DNA of 64,000 bases from an uncultured Cohaesibacter sp. GTDB lineage: Bacteria > Pseudomonadota > Alphaproteobacteria > Rhizobiales > Cohaesibacteraceae. Positions 26,859 to 37,200 of the stretch are shown piece after piece (positions within the stretch are counted from its first letter, which is position 1; each line of letters opens with the position of its first letter). The position numbers were made by a program, and so were the translations under genes. The notes under the pieces are model-generated. The model was not told the origin of the DNA. It did no database searches and was given only the letters and a program-made list of their open reading frames with translations. Location: the NCBI RefSeq assembly GCF_963676275.1, contig NZ_OY781091.1, positions 722,775 through 786,774 of the forward strand, given 5' to 3'.

Positions 26859-26921
26859 TGGGCGGTCCTTCTTGGTAAGCGACGCGCGACTATGCTCCAT
26901 CCCGATTGGAACGACCGGAGC
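26859..26921 (-). promoter_or_regulatory. candidate ROSE-type RNA thermometer in the hsp20 leader
   Basis: Read on the minus strand, the leader has a first hairpin (GCTCC at 26921-26917 pairing with GGAGC at 26898-26894). Next comes TCGCT (26882-26878), which matches the ROSE signature UYGCU, and it faces the ribosome site AAGGA (26870-26866). The fold GUC-g-CUU / AAG-GAC buries the site with a bulged G, the hallmark of ROSE elements in rhizobial heat-shock genes. The fold is inferred by eye. Confidence 0.6.
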
Positions 26922-27456
26922 TGAATTACAGAACATTTGCGCCCAATCAAATGGAAAGCAAAGGCTCCAAGTGAAACCGAACTCTCCCTTTTCGTCATGA
27001 AAAGACGGGGCTGGAGAATTCGCTGGGGGGTCGGCTTTTCACCACACCCTCAATACCGGACCTCATCTTCAAGCATCCGGCATGACTCCAATATGGGGTT
27101 ATTCGTGGCCCGCTTCAAGTTTATTCATACTTTGGGCCACAAAGCGCATGCTTTGGCCAATATCTTGGCCTGGCTTGATCGTACCATTCAGAGAGAAATA
27201 CTTTTGCAATAAGTTGAATTACTTATGGATATGCATCTGAAAGGATTTCTGTTTCGGGCCATCTGGTGCCTCTTTAATCCTGATGAAGGGTGGGGCTGGT
27301 TTCTTCTGTGATCAACATGCAAAGAGCCTGGGGTGCGCGCTGCGCTGCGCCATGCCAACCGGCTCCTCCCGCACCAGCGCACAAAAAAAGCCGCGCTGAA
27401 ATCAGCACGGCTTTTTATCATATCAAGAAGCGACCATTCAGCCCGCTTGGTATCAA
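26922..27456. other. intergenic region between gcrA and hsp20
   Basis: 535 bases carrying the gcrA terminator at 27383-27416 and presumably the hsp20 promoter near its left end. A CTTTTC/GAAAAG hairpin lies near 26987-27005. TGGCC recurs four times at 27106-27170 but without regular spacing. No reading frame is supported. Confidence 0.45.
27383..27416 (-). terminator. rho-independent terminator of gcrA
   Basis: GCCG-c-GCTGA / TCAGC-a-CGGC (10 bp, one mismatch, 2-base loop) flanked by seven A on the left and five T on the right; on the minus strand it ends in T7. It lies 40 bases past the gcrA stop and is well formed for both directions. Confidence 0.88.
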
Positions 27457-27978
27457 TCAGCTTGCCTTCTTGGACCGTCTGCGATCGGAGCCAGTGTTAT
27501 AGGCGATTTCTGAATGATATTTGCAGTAAGGAGAGCCGGACTCGGATTTATGTCCACAGAAGTGGAAATCTGAGTCTCCCGGATCGCCAATCGGCCATTT
27601 GCAGGTGCTTTCCGTCAGCGTGAGAATGGACGCACGCTTGGAAATTGGCACGACCACAGGATCCGCCTCGGGATGCTTGACAGCCTTGGGCTGTGGTGCC
27701 GACTGTGGCTGGCTGTCGACCTTGAGTGCCGTAGCTCCGACGCTTGGCGCAGCCGAGCTGCTGCTGGAGCGTGCAGGACGATTGCTCTGGGTGCGAGGAC
27801 GCCGCGGGCGTGGCGCTGCAGTCGTGGTTTTTGCACGTCCTGACAGTCCAAGCCTGTGTACCTTGCCGATGACGGCATTGCGAGTAACGCCGCCCAGTTC
27901 AGACGCAACCTGACTGGCGCTCAGGCCTTCAGACCAAAGCTTTTTGAGTAGTTCAACACGTTCGTCAGTCCAAGACAT
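27457..27978 (-). CDS. gcrA: GcrA cell cycle regulator
   Basis: 173 residues. N-terminal DNA-binding helices MSWTDERVELLKKLWSEG and VTRNAVIGKVHRLGLSGR are the GcrA hallmark. A long Pro/Arg/Ser/Ala-rich linker (about 50-110) leads to the C-terminal sigma-70 binding domain with a Cys/His cluster (CKWPIGDPGDSDFHFCGHKSESGSPYCKYHSEIAY). GcrA works with sigma-70 at promoters carrying methylated GANTC sites. It stands alone with its own terminator. GAGTC (28130) and GAATC (28183) lie upstream of it. Confidence 0.97.
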   Translation of the reverse strand: MSWTDERVELLKKLWSEGLSASQVASELGGVTRNAVIGKVHRLGLSGRAKTTTAAPRPRRPRTQSNRPARSSSSSAAPSVGATALKVDSQPQSAPQPKAVKHPEADPVVVPISKRASILTLTESTCKWPIGDPGDSDFHFCGHKSESGSPYCKYHSEIAYNTGSDRRRSKKAS

Positions 27979-28566
27979 ATTAAAGCCTCCGTCTAGACTG
28001 TTACAGAAGACAAACCAAGAACCGCATCTGGTTGCGTTAACACAACCAAAGGTTTGTCTTTCTTAAGTGGATTTGATTTTTGCCGCACGATAGTTATTCG
28101 TTAATAATTCGTAAACTACTATACGGTTGGAGTCTGCCGCAACTGGATGAGGGGCCAAATCAGCCCTTTTCCCCAACTATTCGAATCAACCATTGTCCAA
28201 AAAACGAAAGACAACGCTTTTTTGAATTTATCCTCATCCATTTGTTGATTGCTTGTGGAAAAGGTGTGCTTAACTATTGAATATCTATGTCACAATATGC
28301 GTCTGACCAATGTTGATGGATTAACTGCTGGTTTTTTAGCATGTGCCTCTTTGCTTGGCCCTGACTGCCTAAAAGTTGCGCAGTAAATTTGGCCTCTGGC
28401 GTGAAACACATGCTCTCTCATACGATGGTCGCAGAATGATGACAACTGCCTGATGCGCGTACAGGTTAATGAAGTTTAACTAATAACAGCCCCCATAAGA
28501 GGGCGCAGAAGAAGCCGGTTTCACAAAAGCAAATCTAGTCCCGAACGGCCTGTGTCCTATTAAATT
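27979..28566. other. gcrA upstream region
   Basis: 588 bases without a supported gene (913 bases to argD if the small RNA is not counted). Near the gcrA side there is TTAA-N7-TAAA at about 28101, one base off the CtrA consensus, and GANTC sites at 28130 and 28183. The short plus frame at 28080-28280 has no ribosome site and no family likeness. Confidence 0.4.
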
Positions 28567-28594
28567 TTGTGGATTAGTATATATTCAGCATAAT
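28567..28594 (+). promoter_or_regulatory. sigma-70-like promoter of the candidate small RNA
   Basis: TTGTGG (28567-28572), a 16-base AT-rich spacer and CATAAT (28589-28594). Transcription would start about 7 bases later, at the first arm of the predicted RNA hairpin. Confidence 0.45.
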
Positions 28595-28600
28595 ATTTCG

Positions 28601-28688
28601 AAGAATGCCGAAAGTCTCTGATTGACAAGAGGGGGGCATTCTTGCAATAGAAGGGCCTTCATCGGCCGCCGCTGGAGCGGCTTTTTTT
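28601..28688 (+). ncRNA. candidate small RNA, about 88 nt, with terminator
   Basis: Stem AAGAATGCC (28601-28609) / GGCATTCTT (28635-28643) encloses a small CTCT/AGAG stem. A GGCC/GGCC hairpin overlaps a terminator (GCCGC-tgga-GCGGC, T7) at 28668-28688. A promoter lies just upstream. It ends about 200 bases before argD, so it could also be a leader or attenuator of that operon. I do not recognise a family. Confidence 0.5.
28668..28688 (+). terminator. rho-independent terminator of the candidate small RNA
   Basis: GCCGC, loop TGGA, GCGGC, then seven T: a textbook intrinsic terminator on the plus strand, 200 bases upstream of argD and with no open reading frame before it. Confidence 0.85.
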
Positions 28689-28891
28689 GTTGAAATACTG
28701 CCATTCTCATAGCGCTGCTTCGGGGCATGTTGACCCGGTTTTCCTGCCTATTATGATCGGTTAACCATTTTCAATGAGAAGAGCCTGTTTTAAAGCGGCA
28801 AAAGTCTTGGTTTTCCGGGCTTTTGTCCGGTTTTTCGCCCTTTGGGTGGTTAATATCAGGAGACCTTTGTCTTGGGACAAGGATAAGGAAA

Positions 28892-30085
28892 ATGACGCAA
28901 TCTTCGCTGTATGCCACATATGCAAGAGCCAACCTGGAATTCGAAAAGGGAGAAGGCGCCTGGCTTACGACGCGAGATGAGCGACGCTTCCTTGATTTCG
29001 CCGCCGGGATCGCTGTCAACAGCCTCGGCCATGCCCATCCGCACTTAGTAGAAGCCCTTAAGGAACAAGCGGATAAGCTCTGGCATGTATCAAACCTGTA
29101 TGACATCCCGGGTCAGCACAAGCTGGCCGAGCGTCTTTGTGCCGCGACCTTTGCCGACAAGATCTTTTTCACAAATTCCGGTGCAGAAGCGGTGGAATGC
29201 GCGATAAAAACCGCGCGCCATTATCACTATGCAAAAGGGGCTCCGGAGCGGACGACAATTCTGACATTCGCCGGTGCGTTTCACGGTAGAACCCTTGCGA
29301 CCATCGCTGCAGGCGGTCAGGAAAAATATCTCGAAGGTTTCGGCCCAAAAGCGCCGGGCTTTCAGAGTCTGCCCGCTCTTGACCTTGATTTGGTGAAACA
29401 ATCGGTCAATGAAACCACCGCAGCGATCCTGCTGGAACCCATTCAGGGTGAAGGTGGCATCCGCGAAGTCGAGCCTTCCTTCCTCAAGGCCTTGAGGAAT
29501 TTGTGCGATGAATCCGACATCTTGTTAATTCTTGACGAAGTTCAGACCGGTGTCGGGCGTACCGGCCATCTCTTCGCTTATGAAGAGTCGGGCATCGAAC
29601 CGGACATCATGGCGATCGCCAAAGGTATCGGCGGAGGCTTTCCCATGGGGGCCTGTCTGGCAAAAGCAGAGGTTGCAGAGTCCATGGTGCCGGGAACACA
29701 TGGTTCAACCTATGGTGGCAATCCACTCGCCATGGCCGTTGGCAATGCCGTTCTTGATGTTGTGCTGGAAGATGGTTTTCTGGACAATGTCGCTAAAACC
29801 GGGCTTATTCTGAAACAGAGTCTTGCCGGGCTGATGGATTCATACCCGGATTTTATTGAAGAGATCAGGGGCCGCGGCTTGCTGCTTGGCCTCAAACTGA
29901 AAATGCCACCAGCAGAGCTGGTTGCCGAGCTCCGCAAGGAAGGTCTTCTGACCGTTGGCGCTGGCGATAATGTTTTGCGACTGGCTCCGCCTCTGACCAT
30001 CGGTCAGGAAGAAATAGATTTTGCACTCCAGGCCTTGGAACGGGCGCTCAACAGCATGCGCTCTGCAAGGGCAGACAGTCATTGA
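28892..30085 (+). CDS. argD: acetylornithine/succinylornithine aminotransferase
   Basis: 397 residues. PLP class-III aminotransferase of arginine synthesis, converting N-acetylglutamate semialdehyde to N-acetylornithine. Motifs: [56 protein letters not shown] and the PLP Lys in [18 protein letters not shown] 28892 with ATAAGGA upstream gives the family start; the frame extends upstream to 28823 without support. argF follows after 18 bases. Confidence 0.95.
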   Translation: MTQSSLYATYARANLEFEKGEGAWLTTRDERRFLDFAAGIAVNSLGHAHPHLVEALKEQADKLWHVSNLYDIPGQHKLAERLCAATFADKIFFTNSGAEAVECAIKTARHYHYAKGAPERTTILTFAGAFHGRTLATIAAGGQEKYLEGFGPKAPGFQSLPALDLDLVKQSVNETTAAILLEPIQGEGGIREVEPSFLKALRNLCDESDILLILDEVQTGVGRTGHLFAYEESGIEPDIMAIAKGIGGGFPMGACLAKAEVAESMVPGTHGSTYGGNPLAMAVGNAVLDVVLEDGFLDNVAKTGLILKQSLAGLMDSYPDFIEEIRGRGLLLGLKLKMPPAELVAELRKEGLLTVGAGDNVLRLAPPLTIGQEEIDFALQALERALNSMRSARADSH

Positions 30086-30103
30086 TAGGGGGGATTGCAA
30101 ACC

Positions 30104-31039
30104 ATGTCGAATAGTGCCACGCGCGATTTCATCGATTTGGAGACGCAGAAGACCGAAGACCTGAAGACTATTCTGGCGACCGCGCACAAGATCAAGCTTG
30201 CGCGCAAGACCAAGCGCAGAACCGATATGCTTGAAGACAAGGTGATTGCCCTTGTCTTCGACAAACCCTCGACCCGGACCCGCGTTTCCTTTGATGTGGG
30301 CGTGCGCGAATTGGGCGGCACACCGCTGATGCTGACCGGCGCTGAAATGCAGCTTGGTCGTGGCGAGAGCATTCCCGATACCGCCCGTGTGCTGTCGCGC
30401 TTCGTCGATGGCATCATGATCCGCATGCTGGACCATGACGCCGTGGCAGAACTGGCAGAATATGCCACCGTGCCTGTCATCAATGGTCTGACCTATTATT
30501 CCCATCCCTGCCAGATCATGGCAGATATCATGACCTATGAGGAACATCGTGGTTCCCTGCAAGGCAAGACCGTGACATGGGTGGGCGACTATAACAATGT
30601 GCTGGCCTCCTGGCTGCATGCTGCCGAGCATTTCGACTTCACCATGCGCGTTGCCGTGCCTGATGAACTGATGACCGATTATGCCGTCATTGACCGGCTG
30701 CGCGGCCGTGGCGTGCGCATCGAGCTGTGCGATAAAGCCGAAGATGCCGCCGACCAGTCAGATCTGATCATCACCGATACATGGGTGTCGATGGGAGATG
30801 AAGATGCAGAACATCGTCACAATCTCTTGAAACCCTATCAGGTCAACACCAGATTGATGGGGCTTGCCAAGGATGACGCCCTGTTCATGCATTGCCTTCC
30901 GGCCCACCGTGGCGAGGAAGTGACGGATGAAGTCATCGACGGACCGCAATCCGTGGTGTTCGATGAGGCGGAAAACCGTCTGCATGCCCAGAAAGGTGTC
31001 ATGGCCTGGTGCTTCCACAAGGCCATTGGCGACGAATGA
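30104..31039 (+). CDS. argF: ornithine carbamoyltransferase
   Basis: 311 residues. It joins carbamoyl phosphate and ornithine to citrulline. The carbamoyl-phosphate motif STRTR is in [11 protein letters not shown], the ornithine-side motifs are [15 protein letters not shown] and [18 protein letters not shown] 30104 has a G-rich ribosome site (AGGGGGG) about 8-10 bases upstream. It is the second gene of argD-argF-hslO. Confidence 0.96.
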   Translation: MSNSATRDFIDLETQKTEDLKTILATAHKIKLARKTKRRTDMLEDKVIALVFDKPSTRTRVSFDVGVRELGGTPLMLTGAEMQLGRGESIPDTARVLSRFVDGIMIRMLDHDAVAELAEYATVPVINGLTYYSHPCQIMADIMTYEEHRGSLQGKTVTWVGDYNNVLASWLHAAEHFDFTMRVAVPDELMTDYAVIDRLRGRGVRIELCDKAEDAADQSDLIITDTWVSMGDEDAEHRHNLLKPYQVNTRLMGLAKDDALFMHCLPAHRGEEVTDEVIDGPQSVVFDEAENRLHAQKGVMAWCFHKAIGDE

Positions 31040-31304
31040 CGCGATAATGCGGCCCTTTTGAGCGGGCCCGATCCAGGTCAGGCAAACCAGCTGCAGGCTT
31101 TCATGTCTGCAATGGCGGGGTCTTGACGATCGCAATCGAAACAGGGACAAGGGTGGATACATGCGTATCCGCCCTTTGCCTTTGTGAAGTTACAGAATGC
31201 GCGCCCGGTCCGTGATGCATCCCATCTGCGGACCATCTTGAGAGGGTGGATGCGCCGTTCCAATGGTGCGACCGCCCTCACGGTGCCACAGGAAAGTGAG
31301 CCAG

Positions 31305-32303
31305 ATGACTGAACAAACCAATATCGTCTCTCCCATGGACCGCGTTTTGCCGTTTCAGGTCGATGGACTGGACGTGCGTGGCCGCATGGTGCATCTCAAT
31401 GAAACCGTGACCGGCATCATCCAGCGTCACCAATATCCCGATGCGGTCAATCGCCTGCTCGCCGAAGCCATAGCGCTGACCTCTCTGCTCGGTTCATCCC
31501 TGAAATTCGAGGGCAAATTCATTCTTCAGGTTCAGTCCAAGGGTGCCGTGAATATGCTGGTGGTGGATTTCAATGCGCCAGACGCCGTGCGCGCCTATGT
31601 GCGCTTTGACGAGGAAGCCCTGAGCGCCCTGATTGCTAGAGGCGAAACGCGCCCCGAGCAGTTGCTTGGCGAGGGCCATCTGGTCATGACGATTGATCAG
31701 GGCCAATATATGAACCGCTATCAGGGCGTGGTTGTGCTCGATGGCAAGAGCTTGGAAGACGCCGCTCACAGCTATTTCATGCAGTCCGAACAGCTGCCGA
31801 CCCGGGTGCGCCTTGCGGTGACCGAAATGGTGTCCAAGCAGCAAGACGGGACAGCAAAGAGCGAATGGATCGCCGGTGGTTTGCTGGTGCAATATCTGCC
31901 GCATTCCTCAGCGGATGTGCCGCATCGCGATCTGCATCCGGGCGATCATCCCGATCCGGAAATGCAGAAGACCCACCATGTTGGCGAGGCTGATGCATGG
32001 CGCGAATGTGAGGCTTTGGTCAACACCATTGACGATCATGAACTGACCGACCCGAATGTGCCTGCCGAGACCCTGCTTTATCGGCTGTTTCATGAAAATG
32101 CCCCCCGGGTTTTCGAGGCCATGCCCATTTTCGACCGTTGCACCTGTAGTCGCGAGCGGATCAGCGACATGTTCAGGAATTTCGATCCCGAAGAAATGAA
32201 GGAAATGATCGTTGATGGCAAAGTCGAGGTGACTTGCGAATTCTGCAGCACGCACTATGAATTTGATCCCGAGGAAGTTGCCAAAGCGGCTCAGAAAAAA
32301 TAG
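31305..32303 (+). CDS. hslO: Hsp33-type redox-regulated chaperone
   Basis: 332 residues. Holdase activated by oxidation: the C-terminal zinc centre CTCSRERI ... CEFCSTHYEF provides the CxC and CxxC cysteines. The N-terminal domain has the conserved LLAEAIALTSLLGSSLKFEGKF. ATG 31305 follows GGAAAGTGAG. It is separated from argF by 265 bases that hold a GGCCC/GGGCC hairpin just past argF, so it may be transcribed alone; the argD-argF-hslO order is common in Rhizobiales. Confidence 0.95.
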   Translation: MTEQTNIVSPMDRVLPFQVDGLDVRGRMVHLNETVTGIIQRHQYPDAVNRLLAEAIALTSLLGSSLKFEGKFILQVQSKGAVNMLVVDFNAPDAVRAYVRFDEEALSALIARGETRPEQLLGEGHLVMTIDQGQYMNRYQGVVVLDGKSLEDAAHSYFMQSEQLPTRVRLAVTEMVSKQQDGTAKSEWIAGGLLVQYLPHSSADVPHRDLHPGDHPDPEMQKTHHVGEADAWRECEALVNTIDDHELTDPNVPAETLLYRLFHENAPRVFEAMPIFDRCTCSRERISDMFRNFDPEEMKEMIVDGKVEVTCEFCSTHYEFDPEEVAKAAQKK

Positions 32304-32385
32304 GCAGCCAAAGGCAGCCCGCGCCCGAATTTCGCGCGGCCCTTGGCCAGCCAACGCTGATTAAATGATCGTTCAAGACAAGAAG

Positions 32386-32411
32386 AACCACCCGATTTCG
32401 GGTGGTTTTTT
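32386..32411 (+). terminator. rho-independent terminator of hslO
   Basis: ACCACCCG, loop ATTT, CGGGTGGT, followed by T6, with AA on the 5' flank. It lies 82 bases past the hslO stop. Confidence 0.92.
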
Positions 32412-32798
32412 ATTTCCCGACATTTTCTCTTGATACAAAATGATGAAAAGATTTGATTGCATGGAAGCAATATCACTGAGATAACCGCTTAGGAGGCAAC
32501 CATTTATCTTGTTATTTTTACGGGATGGTTTGCTCAGCCAGTGGGGAGAAAAGGCGGGGGAATATGGGGCAATCCGATTGGATATGCCTTCTGAATTTAT
32601 CACATAATATATTGATAAACAGGGATGTTTTAAGATCCGGATCTGGCTTCTCCTCGTAGGAATATACGCCAGATCGTAAAGTTAAAACGCTCCCTTCTCT
32701 TCGCAAGCCATTGGATTGAGGCCTCAAACAGATTTTTTCTGGCCGGATATAGAATGTCCTTTTGGAGACAATCCGGCAGCAACCATTGACCAGAGACG
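32412..32798 (+). other. region upstream of the RND efflux operon
   Basis: 387 AT-rich bases presumably carrying the efflux promoter. I see no regulator gene, no long palindrome and no supported reading frame. Confidence 0.4.
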
Positions 32799-34283
32799 AT
32801 GAATAACCATAGCAAAGACCTTCAGCCAAGCCGGACGACCGACCATGCCGAAAGCCTTTTGGCCCATGACGAAGACCCGCAAGCGTCCTTTCATGCAAGA
32901 GAGGGCGGTCAGTCGCCGCTGGCCCGTTTCCTGCGCGGCACCTTCCGGCTCATTCTGCCCGTTCTGGTAATAGCAGCAGGGGGCTTTGCCGCCTGGCAAC
33001 TGGTTGCGACCAAACCCGAGGTCAATCGTCGCCCTCCCAGTGAGCAGAGCTATGCGGTGGAGGTCAAGCGCGCCATCCCCGCAGCGCTGCAACCCGACAT
33101 CATTCTTTATGGCACCGTCTCCGCAGCCCGTCAGGTGGAGCTGCGTGCTCTGGTCAGCGGCGAGGTGGTGTGGGTCAATCCGAACCTGCTGGAAGGCCAT
33201 GTCATCGAACAGGGTGCCGCCCTGATACGGATCGATCCATTTGAATTTGAAGGGGCCGTGCGTGAGGCGGAAGCCAATCTGGCTGAAGCGCGCGCCAGCC
33301 TGAGCGCCAGTGAGGTGTCCCTTGCCAGCGACGAAGCAGGCCTTGCAAGGCTGGAGGAACAGCTCACCCTCGGGCAGAAGGATCTGGAGCGCGCCGAGCA
33401 ACTGGCAAAGAGCGGCAGCCTGACACAGCAGGCCCTGGAAAACCGCCGCCTGACAGTATCCCAGCGTCAGCAGAGTGTGGAAAGCCGCCAGTTCAATCTC
33501 AAGGTGCTCGCCTCCCAGATCGAACAACAGAAAGCCAATCTGGACCGTCTGGAATGGCGACTGGAGCAGGCAAGGCGCAATCTTGCCAACACCACCCTGA
33601 GCGCCCCCTACAGGGGCGTGGTGCAGAGCAAGGCTGTGGAACTGGGCCGCTCCGTCTCGGGCAATGACACTCTGGTCACCCTTTATGATCCGGATGCCAT
33701 GGATGTCCGCTTCACATTGTCCGATGCGCAATATGGCCGCCTCACCTCTGATGGAAAGGCCCTGATCGGCAAGGCAATAAAGGTCAACTGGTTGCTTGGC
33801 GAACGGACGGTCGCGCACAAGGCAACTGTTACGCGGGTCACCCCGGAGGTGAATGCAGCCAATGGCGGGGTGGAGGTCTTCGCCCGTCTGGAAGCCGAAT
33901 CCGAACTCAGGACCGGAACATTTGTTGAGCTTCTGGTGCCGGACAAGATCTATGAAAATGCCATTTCCATTCCGCAGGCTGCCATCTATGGCGGAGATCG
34001 CGTCTATGTGAACCGCGATGGCCGCATGGCGCCGGTCAGTGTCAGGGTGCTTGCCTATCTGGGTGACAATGCCCTCATCGACGGGACGGCTTTTGATCCG
34101 GCAATGCAGATCGTGACCACGCGCGTGGCCGAAGCTGGTCCGGGCCTGAAGCTCGTGGTGCCCGGCCAGAGCGGTGAAGGCGTTGGGAAGGGCCAGAAAA
34201 TGGACCAGAAGATGGTGGCCCCGCAAACAGGTCAACCGGCTCGTCCCCTTCAAGAGAAGGCTGAGGGGAGGGAGGCGCAATGA
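32799..34283 (+). CDS. RND efflux periplasmic adaptor (membrane fusion protein)
   Basis: 494 residues. A cytosolic N-terminus of about 45 residues and one membrane anchor (about 48-70) replace the usual lipoprotein signal. Next come the barrel-sandwich/lipoyl halves (VELRALVSGEVVWVNPNLLEGHVIEQGAALIRID ... TLSAPYRGVVQSKAVELGRSV) flanking a long alpha-hairpin (about 150-265), then beta-barrel and membrane-proximal domains, and a Gln/Lys-rich tail. It links the RND pump to an outer-membrane channel, which is not encoded here. It overlaps the pump gene by 4 bases. Confidence 0.88.
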   Translation: MNNHSKDLQPSRTTDHAESLLAHDEDPQASFHAREGGQSPLARFLRGTFRLILPVLVIAAGGFAAWQLVATKPEVNRRPPSEQSYAVEVKRAIPAALQPDIILYGTVSAARQVELRALVSGEVVWVNPNLLEGHVIEQGAALIRIDPFEFEGAVREAEANLAEARASLSASEVSLASDEAGLARLEEQLTLGQKDLERAEQLAKSGSLTQQALENRRLTVSQRQQSVESRQFNLKVLASQIEQQKANLDRLEWRLEQARRNLANTTLSAPYRGVVQSKAVELGRSVSGNDTLVTLYDPDAMDVRFTLSDAQYGRLTSDGKALIGKAIKVNWLLGERTVAHKATVTRVTPEVNAANGGVEVFARLEAESELRTGTFVELLVPDKIYENAISIPQAAIYGGDRVYVNRDGRMAPVSVRVLAYLGDNALIDGTAFDPAMQIVTTRVAEAGPGLKLVVPGQSGEGVGKGQKMDQKMVAPQTGQPARPLQEKAEGREAQ

Positions 34284-37200
34284 GCCGCTTTGATCGCGAT
34301 GGCAAGGGTGGCGCGGTCGGTTTCTTCGTCCATCACCCCAATGCCGCCAATCTGCTGATGATCATCCTGCTTGTGGCCGGGCTCTTTGCCCTGTCGCGCA
34401 TGAACAGCCAGTTTTTCCCGACCATCGATTCCGACACCATCGAGATTTCCGTCAATTGGTCAGGGGCCAGCGCCGAGGATGTCGAGGCCAATATTCTGGA
34501 GATCGTCGAGCCAAAGGTGCGCTTCATCGATGGCGTCGACAAGGTTACATCCTTTGCCCGCGAAGGGGCCGCTTTCGTTATTCTGGAATTCAAGCCGGGC
34601 GTGGACATGCCTCAGGCCTTGCGGGATGTGGAATCCGCCGTCGACATGATCAACACCCTGCCGGATCTGGCCGATGATCCCAATGTGTCCTATCGCCAGT
34701 TTCGCGATGACGTGGCGCGGCTCATCCTCTCCGGCCCCTTCGATGAAGCATCCCTGCGAGGCTTTGCCAAGGATATCCGCGATGACCTGATCGACAGAGG
34801 TATTGATACGGTCGACTTCACCGGTTTGCGCGATGAGGAATTCTTTGTCGGCCTCACCGACTATGACATGCGCCGCCTCGGCCTGACCGTGCAGGATATT
34901 GCCAATCAGATTGCATCGAACAGCCGCGATCTGCCTTCGGGCAATGTCAAGGATGGCTTTGAAAAGCAGGTCCGCACATTGGCCGTCGAGGAGAAGCCCG
35001 AGAGCCTGTCCGATATCAAGATCATTTCCGGCATTGATGGATCCAGCGTGAAGCTGAGCGACATCACGCAGGTGGAGCGCAGGCTGGATCCGGATGGCGT
35101 GCGCGGCATCATGCGCGGCGAATCCGCCATCCAGCTGATCGTGCGGCGCGCGCCGACAGCGGATTCCCTTGATGCCTCCGCCATCGTCAATGATTATCTG
35201 AAATCCATCGAGGGTATATTCCCGCCGACCCTGAAGATCACCCAATATGACGCGCTCGCCGAAGCGCTGGTGGATCGCATTCTGCTGCTGGTCAAAAATG
35301 CCGCCTCGGGCATCATTCTGGTGATGATCATTCTGGCGCTGTTCCTCAATCTGCGCACCGCGCTTTGGGTCACGGCGGGTATTCCGATCTCGATGCTTGC
35401 TTCCTGCGTGGTGCTGCTGGCACTGGGCCAGAGCATCAACATGATGTCGCTCTTCTCCTTCATCATGATGCTCGGCGTCATCGTCGATGACGCGATTGTC
35501 GTGGGCGAGGAGACGACCACCCGCTATCAGGCCGGAGCCCCCGGTCCGGTGGCCGCTCAGGGCGGGGGGGCTCGCATGCTGTTGCCGGTCACCGCCGCTT
35601 CCCTGACCACAGTTGCCGCTTTTGCTCCCATTCTGCTGATCGGCGGCGTTATCGGCCAGATGATGGGCGTGCTGCCGCTGGTGGTGATTTCGGTACTGAC
35701 CGCAAGTTTCGTGGAGTGCTTCTTCATCCTGCCCGGTCATCTCGCCCATTCCATGACCCCGACCCATAATCGCAACTGGAGCGTCAAGCGGGTGATCATT
35801 GTCGGTCTTATCCTGCTCTTGCCGCTGGTGCTGTTCTATGGCCTGTCGCCGGAAATGGCGGCCAAATTCGGCGGACTGACCCAGTGGCTCTGGTCTTGGC
35901 TGCACGGGTTTTTCGCGGCGGGCAGCATGGCAGCCCTTCTGGTCTTCATCATCATTGCGGCAGGCATATCCCTGATCATTGAAACCCTGTATGTGCGCAG
36001 GCTGAAACATTCCGATCCGCGCGCCAATCATGGCCGCCAGAGCGAAAGCGCTTTCCGCAAGGGCTTCGACAGGCGCTTCAATCATTTCCGCGATGGTGCT
36101 TTTCGCAAGCTGGTCAGCCTCTCCTATGACTGGCGCTACACCACGCTGGCGCTTTGCCTTGCTTCCATGGCCATCATGGGTGGGCTGGTGGCCGGGGGAC
36201 GGGTCGGCTTTGTCTTCTTTCCGTCTGCCGAAGCGGAAACGGTCACCATTTCCATGACCTTCAATGTCGGCATATTGGAAGAGGATGCCCTCACAATCGT
36301 CAAGCGCGTGGATGATGCCGTCTATGAAACCGAAGCGGAAATCGGCAAGGGCGAAAAACTGGTCACCGCCTCCTTCATCACCCTCGGACAATCGGGGCGC
36401 ACCACCGCAGACAATGTCGCTTCCCTTCGCTTGCGCCTGACCGCATCCGAGCAGCGCAGCATCCGCACTCCGGCCTTCATTCGCGCCCTCAATCGCAATA
36501 TGCCGCAGATGGCAGGGCTCAAGCGGGCGGCCATCCGTGGCCAGCGCGGCGGCCCTCCGGGGGCGGATCTCGATATTCGCCTCACCGGCGCGAGCCCGGA
36601 TATTCTCAAGCAGGCTTCCATTGATTTGCAGGAGCGGCTGTCAGCCTATCCCGGCGTCAGCGAGCTGGATGACAACATGCCCTATGGCAAGCCGGAGCTG
36701 ACATTGGCGCTGACCCCGCGCGGCCATAGCCTTGGTTTTACCGCCCAGAGCGTCGGCGAACAGGTGCGAGATCTCATCGAGGGGCGGACGGCCCGCAAGC
36801 TGGCCATTCTGGATGAAGAAGTGGAAGTGCGCCTGCAACGCCTGTCCCACAGCAATGTGGACAGCCTCAGGAGCCTTTGGCTGAAGAGCCCGCAAGGCTC
36901 TTTCGTACCCCTGACCGAAGTCGTCTCCATCAGTGACCGGCAGGGCTTTTCTTCCATCCAGCGCTTTGACGGCAAGACCACCATTGCCGTGACAGCCGAT
37001 GTCGATGCCGAAATCGTCACGGCCACGGAACTGGTCGCCGAACTGGACAGAAGCCTCATGCCCCAGATATCCAGCCAATATGGCGTCGACTATTATTTTT
37101 CAGGACGCAATGAGGAGCGCATGGACGCATTTGCCGATCTGCGGATCGGCCTGATGATCGCTCTGGCCGCGATCTATATCATTCTCGCCTGGATCTTTGC

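Noticed and set aside
27106..27170. TGGCC repeats resembling the lptC minisatellite
   Set aside because: The four GGCC occurrences are spaced 28, 20 and 12 bases with no shared unit; chance is enough.
28080..28280. 66-residue frame upstream of gcrA
   Set aside because: No ribosome site, AT-rich region, no recognisable motif.
34460..36391. 643-residue minus-strand frame opposite the RND pump
   Set aside because: Shadow of a high-GC coding region; rich in His, Asp and Gln with no domain pattern, while the plus-strand gene is a textbook RND transporter.
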